A stretch of DNA of 64,000 nt, taken from positions 1 through 64,000 of the forward strand of contig JBBAQX010000012.1 of the NCBI GenBank assembly GCA_040400085.1. Direction: 5' to 3'. This document shows positions 7,694 to 16,193 of this stretch, one piece after another. This DNA is from HNR sp040400085. Its GTDB lineage: Bacteria > Actinomycetota > Actinomycetes > Actinomycetales > Microbacteriaceae. Position numbers and translations under genes: made by a program. Positions within the stretch are counted from its first letter, which is position 1, and every line of letters starts with the position of its first letter. The notes beneath the pieces were generated by a model. That model did no database searches. It had not been told where the DNA came from and saw only the letters and a program-made list of their open reading frames with translations.

Positions 7694-9817
7694 TCAGTAC
7701 CCCGGTAGCAGACTAATGACCAGGTCAATGAGCTTGATTCCAATGATCGGAACGAGCAGGCCGCTGAACCCGTTCACCAAAAGGTTTCGATTGAGCATCG
7801 ATCTCGGTTCTGTGCTGCGATACGGGACGCCGATAAGGGCAAGCGGAATCAGGATGATCATGACCAGACTACTGAAGATCACGGTCGAAAGTATCGCCGA
7901 CGCGGGGGAATGAAGGTTCAAAACGTTAAGTGCCTCTAGCCCCGGGAACACCCCAACAAATAGAGCTGGAAAGAGAGTGAAATACCTCACGACATCGTTC
8001 GCTAGGTTAAATGTCAGAAGGGCGCCGCGCGTCGCCATCTGTTTCCTACCGACCTTAACAATATCGACAAGATGCGCTGGATCATCATCCAAGATAATCA
8101 TGTTAGCCGATTCCTTGGCCGCCGAGGTCGCTGTATTCATCGCGATACCGATGTCGGCCTGGGCAAGCGCAGGAGCATCATTAATGCCGTCGCCACCCAT
8201 GGCAACCAGGTGTCCCCGCTCTTGTTCCCGCACGATCAGGGCAAGTTTGTCCTCGGGCGTCGAATTACCAACGTATTCGTCAATCCCGGCTTCCTCACTG
8301 ATCGCTTTTGCGGTCAGCTCGTGGTCGCCGGTAACCATGACAGTGCGAATTCCCAGCGCGCGTAATTCGTTGATCCGCTCGGGAACAGTATCTTTGATGA
8401 CGTCCTGAAGGTGGATGACACCAACTGCGCGCCCCGGTCCATGGGCAGGTTTCAACACAACCACGAGCGGGGTCCCCCCCGTCTTTGCAATTTCGCGGGT
8501 GATCGCTTGCAGCTCTTCAATAACAGGGCGCGGCGGCTGTGTACCCACCTTTTTGAGCCAAGTGACGGATGCCGAGGCGGCACCCTTACGAATTTTCGTC
8601 CCGTTCGCGAGGTCAATTCCTGAGATTCGCGACACAGCGCTGAAGGGTATCGGGTGGCCTCCCTCGGTGTCGGTGGCCTTCGGCTCGATGTTCGACTCGG
8701 CAGCTAAGCGAAGAATCGATGCACCCTCGGGGGTTGGGTCCTCAACGGACGCTAGCGCCGCGAACCTCATGAGTTCGGCGGAATCCTCCCCACTAAGTGG
8801 ACGGAACGCAATCGCGGTGCGGTTCCCCTTGGTGACGGTTCCCGTCTTATCGAAAAGTATGGTTGTAATATCTCCCGCCGTCTCAAGCGATTTGGATGAG
8901 ATCACAAGCACCCCGCGCCGCTGCAGCTGAGACATCCCGGCGATTCCCGTCACCGACATCAACGCCGCAATCTCGGTCGGAATCAAGCAGACCACGAGGG
9001 CAACGAGTATCGGAACGGAAACAGGCGGTGCGACTGGCGACACAACCGAATTTAGAGTGAGAGAGACAAGCACGAATGACAGCGTGAATGAGGCGATCAG
9101 AGCGCTGAAAGCGACCTCAATCGGGGCTTTCTTGCGGCGCGACTTGCTCGCGAGGCGGATCGTGCGTTCAAAAGCGCTCGATTCGTAAGAGGCACTGATC
9201 CGAACGACCAGGCGATCGGAAAGGTCCCGAGTACCGCCGGTGACCGCAGTCTTGTCACCTCCGGCTTCCCGAATAACCGCACCGGCGTGTCCAGTGAACT
9301 CAGATTCGTCAATCTCGGCCGCACCCGACAACACCTCTCCGTCTGCGGGAATCACCTCTCCTGCCTCGACAACCACAACGTCACCTGGCATCAATTCGTG
9401 TGAATCGACCTCTTCGAGAGTAGCTTTTCGCGCCGCCCGATCCTTCGTGTAATCGTAGTCGCAGACCCGGTGCGCTACGATGCTGTTTCCGGCCTTCCGC
9501 AGCCACTCGCTCTGCGAACGTCCTCGGCCCTCAGCAATCGATTCCGCGAGCGTTGCGGCGAACAAGCACAACCAAAACCCAATCGCGAGCGCCCAGGTGA
9601 AACCCGGCGGCATGACGGATCCTCCCGAAGGCTGTGCGCCACCAACAAAAGGCTCAGCAATCGCGATGCAGGTCGTCAACACGGCCCCGATCTCCGTCAG
9701 GAGCAGAACAGGGTTGTGCCACAGGTATCGGGGGTCAAACTTGCGAAGCGCGTCGATGAGTACCTCATCGATGGCGCTCGAGGTGAGGACTCCATTGCGG
9801 CGGAGAGGTGAGGTCAT
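7694..9817 (-). CDS. kdpB: Potassium-transporting P-type ATPase subunit B, divergent actuator motif
   Basis: A 707-residue P-type ATPase catalytic subunit of KdpFABC, slightly long for the family (about 685). The phosphorylated Asp323 in DKTGT, FSAVSRISG nucleotide site near 392 and GDGIND near 543 are intact. The usual TGES dephosphorylation motif of the actuator domain reads TGHA (175-178): the catalytic Glu is His177, and the Ser that is phosphorylated for inhibition in E. coli is Ala178. The membrane dipole motif NDVAKYF reads NDVVRYF (Asp608 kept, Lys replaced by Arg611), and CLIPTT reads CLIPTE. The frame is intact on both sides, so this is divergence rather than damage. Its start overlaps kdpA by four bases. 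Confidence 0.93.
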   Translation of the reverse strand: MTSPLRRNGVLTSSAIDEVLIDALRKFDPRYLWHNPVLLLTEIGAVLTTCIAIAEPFVGGAQPSGGSVMPPGFTWALAIGFWLCLFAATLAESIAEGRGRSQSEWLRKAGNSIVAHRVCDYDYTKDRAARKATLEEVDSHELMPGDVVVVEAGEVIPADGEVLSGAAEIDESEFTGHAGAVIREAGGDKTAVTGGTRDLSDRLVVRISASYESSAFERTIRLASKSRRKKAPIEVAFSALIASFTLSFVLVSLTLNSVVSPVAPPVSVPILVALVVCLIPTEIAALMSVTGIAGMSQLQRRGVLVISSKSLETAGDITTILFDKTGTVTKGNRTAIAFRPLSGEDSAELMRFAALASVEDPTPEGASILRLAAESNIEPKATDTEGGHPIPFSAVSRISGIDLANGTKIRKGAASASVTWLKKVGTQPPRPVIEELQAITREIAKTGGTPLVVVLKPAHGPGRAVGVIHLQDVIKDTVPERINELRALGIRTVMVTGDHELTAKAISEEAGIDEYVGNSTPEDKLALIVREQERGHLVAMGGDGINDAPALAQADIGIAMNTATSAAKESANMIILDDDPAHLVDIVKVGRKQMATRGALLTFNLANDVVRYFTLFPALFVGVFPGLEALNVLNLHSPASAILSTVIFSSLVMIILIPLALIGVPYRSTEPRSMLNRNLLVNGFSGLLVPIIGIKLIDLVISLLPGY

Positions 9818-11487
9818 TTGATAAACCCTTCAGCAAATGGCCCGACGAGTAGAATCGGCACAAACATAGGGGCAGCAATAAAAATAATGAGGGAAACAAG
9901 CAAGCCAACAAATTGAGGACGGTGCAATGGAAGCTCAAGCGTGCTCTCGGCTTTTCCTTGCTGGGCAAGCGAGCCCGCAAGCATGAGCACAAGCACAATG
10001 GGAATAAACCGGCCGAGCAGAATTATCACACCAAGCACGATGTTGAGCAAGGGCGTGTTTGCGTTCAAGCCTGCAAAAGCTGATCCGTTATTGATCGCCG
10101 CCGAGATGAACGCGTAATATAGCTCGGAGAGTCCGTGTGATCCGCTATTACCCATGCTCGAAACGATCTCGGCTTGGACCTGTGGGATCGCGAAGCACAC
10201 CGCGATACCACCAATCGCAAGCGTTGGCATCACGAGGATCGCCATGCTCACAATCTTCAGTTCCCGTACACCGAGCCGTTTTCCTAAGTAGACGGGAGAA
10301 CGCCCCAGCAGCAACGCTGTGAGAAATACCGCGATCACCATAAGTATAAACAGGGCATAAATGCCCGATCCAGCCCCTCCAGGGGCGACTTCACCAAGCA
10401 TCATGTTGAACATAAGCATCAGACCACCAAATGCCGTGTATGACCCGTGCATCGAGTTCACGGCACCTCCGGTCGTTCCGGTCGTTGCAGTTGCGAAGAT
10501 GGTAGACCCGATGATCCCGAATCGCTGCTCTTTACCTTCCATCGCTCCGCCTGCCAACTGTGGCGCGGATCCTGAACCGGCAAGCTCAAAGCCCGTGAGA
10601 GGTACGTATACCAGGACGAAAATCACAGCCATCGTGAGAAGCAACGCGTATCCTGCGCGCTGATCTCCAACCATCGTGCCGAGGGTGCGCGGCATGGTGA
10701 ACGGAATCACCAGTAGGAGAAAAACCTCAAGCATGTTCGTCCAGGGTGTGGGGTTCTCGAAGGGATGCGCGGAATTCGCGTTAAAAAATCCGCCACCATT
10801 GGTGCCGACCATCTTGATCGACTCCTGAGAAGCAACCGGACCGCCCGGGATTGTCTGTGTGATTCCAGCAACGGATTCAACGTTGGTAAAACCAGAGAAA
10901 TTCTGAATCACCCCGCCCGCAAGCAGCAGCACCGCCGCAACAATCGAAAGCGGCAGCAAAATACGCAGGTTTGCTCGCACGAGGTCTACCCAGAAGTTTC
11001 CGAGACCGCTGCGTCCGCCCCTCGACGCAATGCCGCGGATAAGCGCGACCGCAACGGCCATGCTAACAGCCGCAGATACGAAATTTTGGACGGTCAGACC
11101 CGCCATCTGCGCCACATATCCCACCGTCTGCTCCGGTGAGTACGATTGCCAATTTGTGTTCGCGACAAAGGACACAGCAGTGTTAAAGGCAAGATCCGGC
11201 CTCATCGGCGGCAGGCCAAGCGAATAGGGCAGCAGCTGTTGCAGTGTCAAGATCGCGTAGAGCAGCACAAGGCTTGCAACGGAAAAACCGATAATCGATC
11301 TGAGGTAGGTTCGCCAGGACTGCTGTCGCTCCGGATGAACGCCAGACAGCCGATAAAGCAAACGTTCAATGCGCCAGTGCCGCTCCGACGTAAACACCCA
11401 GGCCATGTAGTCTCCGAGCGGCCGGTAGAGGAACGCCAGCACAAGAGCCAAAGTGAGTAGCGCCGTCACGGCGAGGAACAAATCCAT
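9814..11487 (-). CDS. kdpA: Potassium-transporting ATPase subunit A
   Basis: The potassium-selective channel-like subunit of KdpFABC, 557 residues, with about ten membrane helices. The pore-loop motifs are present: VANTNWQSYSPEQ, MVGTNGGGFFNANSAHPFENP, AVNSMHGSYTAFGG and AINNGSAFAGLNANTP. I chose the ATG at 11487 because AGGA lies nine bases before it; an upstream TTG at 11511 lacks a ribosome binding site. A 27-codon ORF overlaps this start as TGATG. No hydrophobic kdpF-like peptide was found upstream. Confidence 0.93.
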   Translation of the reverse strand: MDLFLAVTALLTLALVLAFLYRPLGDYMAWVFTSERHWRIERLLYRLSGVHPERQQSWRTYLRSIIGFSVASLVLLYAILTLQQLLPYSLGLPPMRPDLAFNTAVSFVANTNWQSYSPEQTVGYVAQMAGLTVQNFVSAAVSMAVAVALIRGIASRGGRSGLGNFWVDLVRANLRILLPLSIVAAVLLLAGGVIQNFSGFTNVESVAGITQTIPGGPVASQESIKMVGTNGGGFFNANSAHPFENPTPWTNMLEVFLLLVIPFTMPRTLGTMVGDQRAGYALLLTMAVIFVLVYVPLTGFELAGSGSAPQLAGGAMEGKEQRFGIIGSTIFATATTGTTGGAVNSMHGSYTAFGGLMLMFNMMLGEVAPGGAGSGIYALFILMVIAVFLTALLLGRSPVYLGKRLGVRELKIVSMAILVMPTLAIGGIAVCFAIPQVQAEIVSSMGNSGSHGLSELYYAFISAAINNGSAFAGLNANTPLLNIVLGVIILLGRFIPIVLVLMLAGSLAQQGKAESTLELPLHRPQFVGLLVSLIIFIAAPMFVPILLVGPFAEGFIK

Positions 11488-11570
11488 CAGAAGCAGTCCT
11501 GATTCAGCCAAGTCGTGGCGGGGTACGGATATGACCCGGGACCGACGCTTCTGGTCGCGAATTCGATCAT
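11487..11570 (-). CDS. Short 27-residue ORF coupled to kdpA (possible leader peptide)
   Basis: An ATG (11568-11570) preceded by AAGGAA six bases away opens a 27-codon frame whose TGA overlaps the kdpA ATG (TGATG). The peptide (MIEFATRSVGPGSYPYP... to NQDCF) is not hydrophobic, so it does not look like KdpF, which is a membrane peptide encoded in this place in other bacteria. It may be a translated leader coupling ribosomes into kdpA. Whether it is translated is not known. Confidence 0.45.
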   Translation of the reverse strand: MIEFATRSVGPGSYPYPATTWLNQDCF

Positions 11571-11686
11571 TCCCATTTCCTTACTCTCTTGTGAGTCTGC
11601 CAGTTGAGCATACTCCCATTGCCCCCTGGCAAGTAGGGGCAGGTTCAGCGTTCAGCCACACCTGGGTCCCAACCCTCAAACTAAAA

Positions 11687-11722
11687 ACAGCCTCCAACCA
11701 GAAACTTGGTTAGAGGCTGTTC
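11687..11722 (-). terminator. Intrinsic terminator of tRNA-Leu
   Basis: On the minus strand, nine bases of tRNA-Leu trailer lead into a 9-bp stem (AACAGCCTC / GAGGCTGTT) extended by AACC/GGTT inside, followed by TTTTTAG. This is a classical rho-independent terminator. Confidence 0.85.
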
Positions 11723-11731
11723 ACTAAAACG

Positions 11732-11815
11732 TGCGCGAGGGGGGACTTGAACCCCCACGCCCTTGCGGGCACTGGCACCTGAAGCCAGCGCGTCTGCCAA
11801 TTCCGCCACTCGCGC
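11732..11815 (-). tRNA. tRNA-Leu (CAG)
   Basis: An 84-nt class II tRNA with a long variable arm (stem GTGCCCGCAAGGGCGT). Acceptor GCGCGAG pairs CTCGCGC, the anticodon stem CTGGC/GCCAG encloses loop TTCAGGT (anticodon CAG), and the T arm carries GTTCAAGTC. The discriminator is A73 as required for leucine. CCA is not encoded; the CCA-adding enzyme gene at 48700 supplies it. Confidence 0.96.
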
Positions 11816-11862
11816 GTTTCTTGTCGTTTTGTTTTGACTAAACAAAACGCGACGACTAAGCG

Positions 11863-11891
11863 AGATTATCAGCATCCCGCCATTTTCCCAA
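11863..11891 (-). promoter_or_regulatory. Candidate promoter of tRNA-Leu
   Basis: On the minus strand a TTGGGA -35 (11886-11891) and TAATCT -10 (11863-11868) have a 17-bp spacer. A 10-bp hairpin (CGTTTTGTTT / AAACAAAACG, 11825-11849) lies between the predicted start and the mature tRNA and may guide 5' processing. Confidence 0.4.
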
Positions 11892-11900
11892 ACTGACACC

Positions 11901-12032
11901 GGCCCCAAACTGCTTTCGGAAGGGTTTGGGCCCCACTACAGAACCCCTTGGAGGCCCCTCGAACTCCTTCGGCCCACGTTAACGCGCCAGGACTATGGCG
12001 CAGCTTAGGCCGATATCAGCTACCTTGGGCCC
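11901..12032. repeat. Structured GGCCC-rich intergenic region with copy B of the 32-bp repeat
   Basis: The gap between tRNA-Leu and fhaA holds a 7-bp or longer hairpin (CCCAAAC / GTTTGGG, about 11904-11930) and copy B of the repeat at 12001-12032 (CAGCTTAGGCCGA, 8 variable bases, ACCTTGGGCCC). Copy A is at 1687-1718 in the same orientation. An ATG-like reading frame runs through this repeat into fhaA but has no ribosome binding site. Confidence 0.55.
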
Positions 12033-12204
12033 ACCGGGAGCAGGAGCACGGGGGGAACCCTCCGCGGGCGACCGCGCACATCAAGGCCAAAATCCAAAAC
12101 CAAAACCCCAGATCAAAGTAATAATCAGCATTCTGACTCCTCACTCTCAGCCAAGACCAGTAACATTCTCATTGAACTGTGTCATCAAAACAGACGGAGC
12201 GCGA

Positions 12205-12957
12205 GTGGGAATCCTAGAGAACTTTGAACGCGGGCTTGAGCGCGCGGTCAATGGAGCGTTCGCCAAAACGTTCCGTTCTGGCCTACAACCCGTAGAAATC
12301 GCAGCGGCACTCAAACGCGAGCTTGATATCAATGCCGTCGTCGTCGACCGCGACCGCATCCTCGCCCCCAACTCTTTCGTTGTGCGCATCTCCCCCACCG
12401 ACTACCAGCGAATGTCAAACCTGGGCCAGGCCCTCCGGGACGAGCTCCTTCAAATCCTGAACAAACACGCGAAACGCCAGAACTACCAGTTTGCCGGCCC
12501 AATTTCCCTCAAGCTGAGACAAGACCCGAACATAACAGACGGCGTGCTGGAAGTGGATGCGGTGACACTCAAAGGATCGGTGTCATGGACACCCGTTCTC
12601 GATATCAACGGCAAACGCTACCCGATCACGAAATCCCGCACAGTTATTGGCCGAGGCAGCGACGCGGATATAACTCTGAGCGATACGGGAACCTCGCGCA
12701 AGCACATCGAGATAGTTTGGGATGGCCGCAACAGCAAGGTCCGCGACCTCGGCTCCACAAACGGCTCAAAGGTCAACGGAAAATCCGTCACAGAGGCTGT
12801 CTTGGAGCCCGATTCCGAGATATCCATCGGCCAAACGCGTATTATCTATCGGGTGCTGCCTCGCGCAGCCGCACCCAAGCCCGATGCTGGAGTACAGCCG
12901 AACGACAACACGGTTGCTCAGCCCCACGTGAACGATGACTTCTGGAGAGATCTGTGA
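12205..12957 (+). CDS. fhaA: FHA domain protein with DUF3662 N-terminus
   Basis: A 250-residue phosphothreonine-binding scaffold. Residues 1-110 match the DUF3662 module (FERGLERAVNGAFAKTF, PVEIAAALKRELD), and residues 130-218 form the FHA domain with the binding motifs VIGRGSDADI, TSRKHIEI and DLGSTNGSKVNG. In mycobacteria FhaA links PknB to the MurJ-like MviN; the shorter linker here is common outside mycobacteria. I used the GTG at 12205 with GGAG five bases upstream; a longer frame from 11995 covers an intergenic repeat. It starts the seven-gene plus-strand cluster and overlaps fhaB by four bases. Confidence 0.92.
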   Translation: MGILENFERGLERAVNGAFAKTFRSGLQPVEIAAALKRELDINAVVVDRDRILAPNSFVVRISPTDYQRMSNLGQALRDELLQILNKHAKRQNYQFAGPISLKLRQDPNITDGVLEVDAVTLKGSVSWTPVLDINGKRYPITKSRTVIGRGSDADITLSDTGTSRKHIEIVWDGRNSKVRDLGSTNGSKVNGKSVTEAVLEPDSEISIGQTRIIYRVLPRAAAPKPDAGVQPNDNTVAQPHVNDDFWRDL

Positions 12958-13490
12958 GTGAGATAACGCTACTGGTGCTGCGCCTGGCCTTCCTTCTCGT
13001 CTTGTGGGGCTTTATTTTCGCAGTCGTTTATGCTCTGAAAAGCGACCTATTTGGTTCCCCTGTGCGCAAGCTCAAGAGCTCCCCAGTCGGCCCGGCTGAA
13101 CAGCCTGCTCCATACATCGCTCCCCAAGTAGTGTCACCCGGTCTCAACCCGGAACCGGAAACGGACATACTCACGGCACCCTCCGCGGCACCATCAGGCC
13201 CCGCCCGTCGCTTAGTCATCACAAGCGGCGCCAAATCTGGCGAGGAGTTCCAGCTGGGAACAGACCCCCTCACCATCGGCCGGTCCGGTGATTCCGGCCT
13301 GGTTATCCGTGACGAATATACCTCGACCCATCACGCGCGCCTCGTTCTCGAGGGAGAACGTTGGTATCTTCATGACCTCGGCTCGACAAACGGCACTTTC
13401 CTGAGGTCGGAAAAAGTGACCTCATCCGCACAGGTTCCGCTCAACACTCCGGTAACAATCGGTAAAACTACCTTTGAACTGAGACACTAA
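12954..13490 (+). CDS. fhaB: Membrane-anchored FHA domain protein
   Basis: A 178-residue protein with one N-terminal helix (residues 4-27), a Pro/Ala linker and a C-terminal FHA domain from about residue 83 (LTIGRSGDSGL, TSTHHARLV, DLGSTNGTFL). FhaB (FipA) recognises phosphorylated division proteins in mycobacteria. The GTG start overlaps the fhaA stop (GTGA). A 65-base gap separates it from pstP. Confidence 0.92.
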   Translation: MSEITLLVLRLAFLLVLWGFIFAVVYALKSDLFGSPVRKLKSSPVGPAEQPAPYIAPQVVSPGLNPEPETDILTAPSAAPSGPARRLVITSGAKSGEEFQLGTDPLTIGRSGDSGLVIRDEYTSTHHARLVLEGERWYLHDLGSTNGTFLRSEKVTSSAQVPLNTPVTIGKTTFELRH

Positions 13491-13555
13491 GACGTGATGG
13501 TTCAGAATACAGCGCACGGTCGGCATCCGTTCCGCTTCCCAGCAGGGAGGCGTGG

Positions 13556-14791
13556 ATGACTGTGTATTTCTCGACCGCAGCAGGCTCCCACGTTGGGATG
13601 GTCCGAGCGAATAACCAAGACTCTGGCTATTCGGGTCAACACATGTTTGTTGTTGCAGACGGTATGGGGGGCCATGCGGGTGGTGACGTAGCCTCAGCGC
13701 TGACGATCAAAAACATCAATGATCTGGATCGCGAATTCGACACCCCCGAAGAAGCAGCGGCTGCTTTCCGTAAAAAACTCCTCACTACTAACACCCTGCT
13801 GAGCGAGACGGTTTATGAGCATCCGGAACTCGCAGGCATGGGAACCACTGTCAGCGGTTTAATCGCGGTTGGAGACAAGCTAGCCCTGGCCCACATCGGT
13901 GATTCTCGTGTCTATTTGCTCCGAGATGGTGAATTTTCTCAGATCACAGAAGACCACACCTTCGTTCAGCGCCTCGTGGACAGCGGACGAATCACGGAAG
14001 AAGAAGCGAAGACCCATCCGCGGCGTTCGGTTCTGATGCGCGTTCTGGGCGACGTGGATTCATCCCCCGAGATAGATACCATGGTGTTCACAACCCAACC
14101 CGGGGATCTGTGGCTACTGTGTTCGGACGGTCTCAGCAGTTACGTGACCGATAATGAGATGCACGACATCCTGGCCAATAGAATCTCTCTCAATAACGGC
14201 GTAGACAAGCTCATCGAGAAAAGCCTGGTTCATGGTGCTCCCGATAATGTCACGGCGGTTCTGCTCGAGACCCATCAGACTCCGCAGCCGGAGCTTGAGT
14301 CCAAGATGGTTGGCGCGGCTTCGCTTCCTATCGCATATGGCGATAATGATTCGGATGGTTTTCAACAGACGGGATGGCTACGTAGCGTTCGCCGCATAGC
14401 GCCGGTTCCCGAGAGCCACTTCGAGCCGGGCGGTGACGAATACCTCGACGAGATCATCGCAGAATCCAAACGTAGGATTCGCCAGCGGCGCCTCTTCTGG
14501 CTGCTCTCGATTACACTCGTGATTGTCGTTATTGTGTCGGCCGCGTTTATCGCTTACCAGTGGACGCAGACCCGTTTCTTCGTGGGTACCAACGGTTCTA
14601 CCGTGGTAATCTATCAGGGAGTTCAGCAGGATGTCGGGCCCATTTCGCTTTCTTCTGAGTATGAAGATACCGAAATCCCACTTAAGAGCCTGGGGAAATT
14701 TGACCAGCAGCGGGTCACGGAAACCATTAGCACTGATTCCCTTGAAAGCGCTCGAGAGGTTGTAACTCGGCTGGAGGATTTAAGTGGCTAA
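13556..14791 (+). CDS. pstP: PP2C-family Ser/Thr phosphatase
   Basis: A 411-residue membrane phosphatase that reverses PknA/PknB phosphorylation. The catalytic PP2C domain covers residues 1-235 with the metal-binding motifs VRANNQDSG, VADGMGGHAGG (Asp35), GMGTTVSG, HIGDSRVYL and GAPDNVTAV. One helix near residues 315-337 leads to an extracytoplasmic domain of about 75 residues. Start ATG with GGGAGG five bases before it. It overlaps rodA by 8 bases. Confidence 0.95.
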   Translation: MTVYFSTAAGSHVGMVRANNQDSGYSGQHMFVVADGMGGHAGGDVASALTIKNINDLDREFDTPEEAAAAFRKKLLTTNTLLSETVYEHPELAGMGTTVSGLIAVGDKLALAHIGDSRVYLLRDGEFSQITEDHTFVQRLVDSGRITEEEAKTHPRRSVLMRVLGDVDSSPEIDTMVFTTQPGDLWLLCSDGLSSYVTDNEMHDILANRISLNNGVDKLIEKSLVHGAPDNVTAVLLETHQTPQPELESKMVGAASLPIAYGDNDSDGFQQTGWLRSVRRIAPVPESHFEPGGDEYLDEIIAESKRRIRQRRLFWLLSITLVIVVIVSAAFIAYQWTQTRFFVGTNGSTVVIYQGVQQDVGPISLSSEYEDTEIPLKSLGKFDQQRVTETISTDSLESAREVVTRLEDLSG

Positions 14792-16193
14792 GTCATCCCT
14801 CACGTTCGAAGAGCCGGTACTTGACAAATCTGTCGAGCGAATTAAGCCACCTTCATCGTCAAAAATTCCTGGCAAATTGCGTAATCTCGAGCTTACGCTC
14901 CTGATCTTTGCGAGCCTCATTAACGGCGCGGCTATTGTCCTGGTGCAGTGGGGGGCGCTTGGTTCCCTCGATACAACGCCCCTGATGTTGAGCTCAGTAT
15001 TAGCCATAATCGTTTTTGCTCTTCACATCGCGATTCGATTTGTGGCGCCGGATGCTGACCCACTGATCATCCCGATAGCAACGCTTCTCAACGGCCTCGG
15101 CATCGCCCAGATTTATCGCATCGACATCGCGAACGGATTCAGCGGATTGGAGGCCCCCGCAACTCGCCAGGTGATGTGGACGGGCCTCGCCATTCTGATC
15201 GCCCTTCTCGTTATCGTGGTTATTCGTAATCACCGGGTGCTGTTGCGGTATACGTATGTGGCCGGCTTAGTCGCGGTTGTCCTGTTGGTTCTACCGCTGA
15301 TTCCAGGACTCGGTACACCGATTAATGGCGCGCAGGTGTGGATTTCATTTGGGGGTGCTCTCAACTTCCAGCCCGGCGAGATCGCCAAGCTGGCTCTCGC
15401 GGTATTTTTTGCGGGGTATCTGGTGCGCAACCGCGATTCCCTCTCAATGGTGGGAAAGAAATTCATGGGGATGTCTTTCCCACGGGTTCGCGACCTCGGT
15501 CCCCTTCTCCTGTTCTGGCTGATGGCCATGTCCGTTTTAGTTTTTCAGCGCGACTTGGGAACTGCCCTGTTGTATTTCGGTCTTTTCCTGGTCATGACGT
15601 ATGTGGCTACTGGGCGAGTCAGTTGGGTGTTCATCGGCGTCACGCTGTTCCTCGGCGGCGCCCTTATCGCAAGCCAAACACTGAGTTACGTCGGCGCGCG
15701 ATTCCAAAACTGGCTTGATCCTTTCAACCCCGAGGTTTTTGAGGCAAATCAGGGTAGCTTCCAGCTTGTGCAAGGCCTTTTCGGCCTCGCTCACGGGGGG
15801 ATGATTGGAACGGGACTGGGTCAGGGCCGGCCTGAGATCACACCGCTCGCCCAGAGCGATTACATTTTCTCGAGCCTGGGGGAGGAGCTCGGTTTAGCTG
15901 GAGTCTTCATCCTCCTCGCCCTGTATATGTTGCTCATCGGCCGCGGTCTTCGAATTGGCTTTGCCGGCAGTGACGACTTCGGAAAACTTCTGGCGACGGG
16001 CTTTGCTTTCCTGATGGCACTTCAGGTTTTCATCGTGTTGGGCGGCGTGACTCGCGTGATCCCCCTCACAGGTCTCACCGCGCCGTTCCTCGCAGCCGGC
16101 GGGTCATCTCTTCTCTCGAACTGGATTATCGTTGCCCTTTTCCTCAGGCTTTCGGACACCATTAGAAATCAACCTAAGCTGGTGGTCGAGTAA
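14784..16193 (+). CDS. rodA: SEDS-family peptidoglycan glycosyltransferase
   Basis: A 469-residue polytopic SEDS protein that polymerises lipid II with its partner PBP. About ten helices and the signature region GTGLGQGRPEITPLAQSDY, cut here as LGQGRP near residue 348 followed by DYIFSSLGEELGL, are visible. Its position between pstP and pbpA makes RodA rather than the division paralogue FtsW the likely identity. GTG start inside the pstP 3' end. Confidence 0.93.
   Translation: MAKSSLTFEEPVLDKSVERIKPPSSSKIPGKLRNLELTLLIFASLINGAAIVLVQWGALGSLDTTPLMLSSVLAIIVFALHIAIRFVAPDADPLIIPIATLLNGLGIAQIYRIDIANGFSGLEAPATRQVMWTGLAILIALLVIVVIRNHRVLLRYTYVAGLVAVVLLVLPLIPGLGTPINGAQVWISFGGALNFQPGEIAKLALAVFFAGYLVRNRDSLSMVGKKFMGMSFPRVRDLGPLLLFWLMAMSVLVFQRDLGTALLYFGLFLVMTYVATGRVSWVFIGVTLFLGGALIASQTLSYVGARFQNWLDPFNPEVFEANQGSFQLVQGLFGLAHGGMIGTGLGQGRPEITPLAQSDYIFSSLGEELGLAGVFILLALYMLLIGRGLRIGFAGSDDFGKLLATGFAFLMALQVFIVLGGVTRVIPLTGLTAPFLAAGGSSLLSNWIIVALFLRLSDTIRNQPKLVVE

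Noticed and set aside
11995..12204. N-terminal extension of fhaA
   Set aside because: It runs through a 32-bp intergenic repeat and lacks a ribosome binding site; the GTG at 12205 starts the family-typical sequence.
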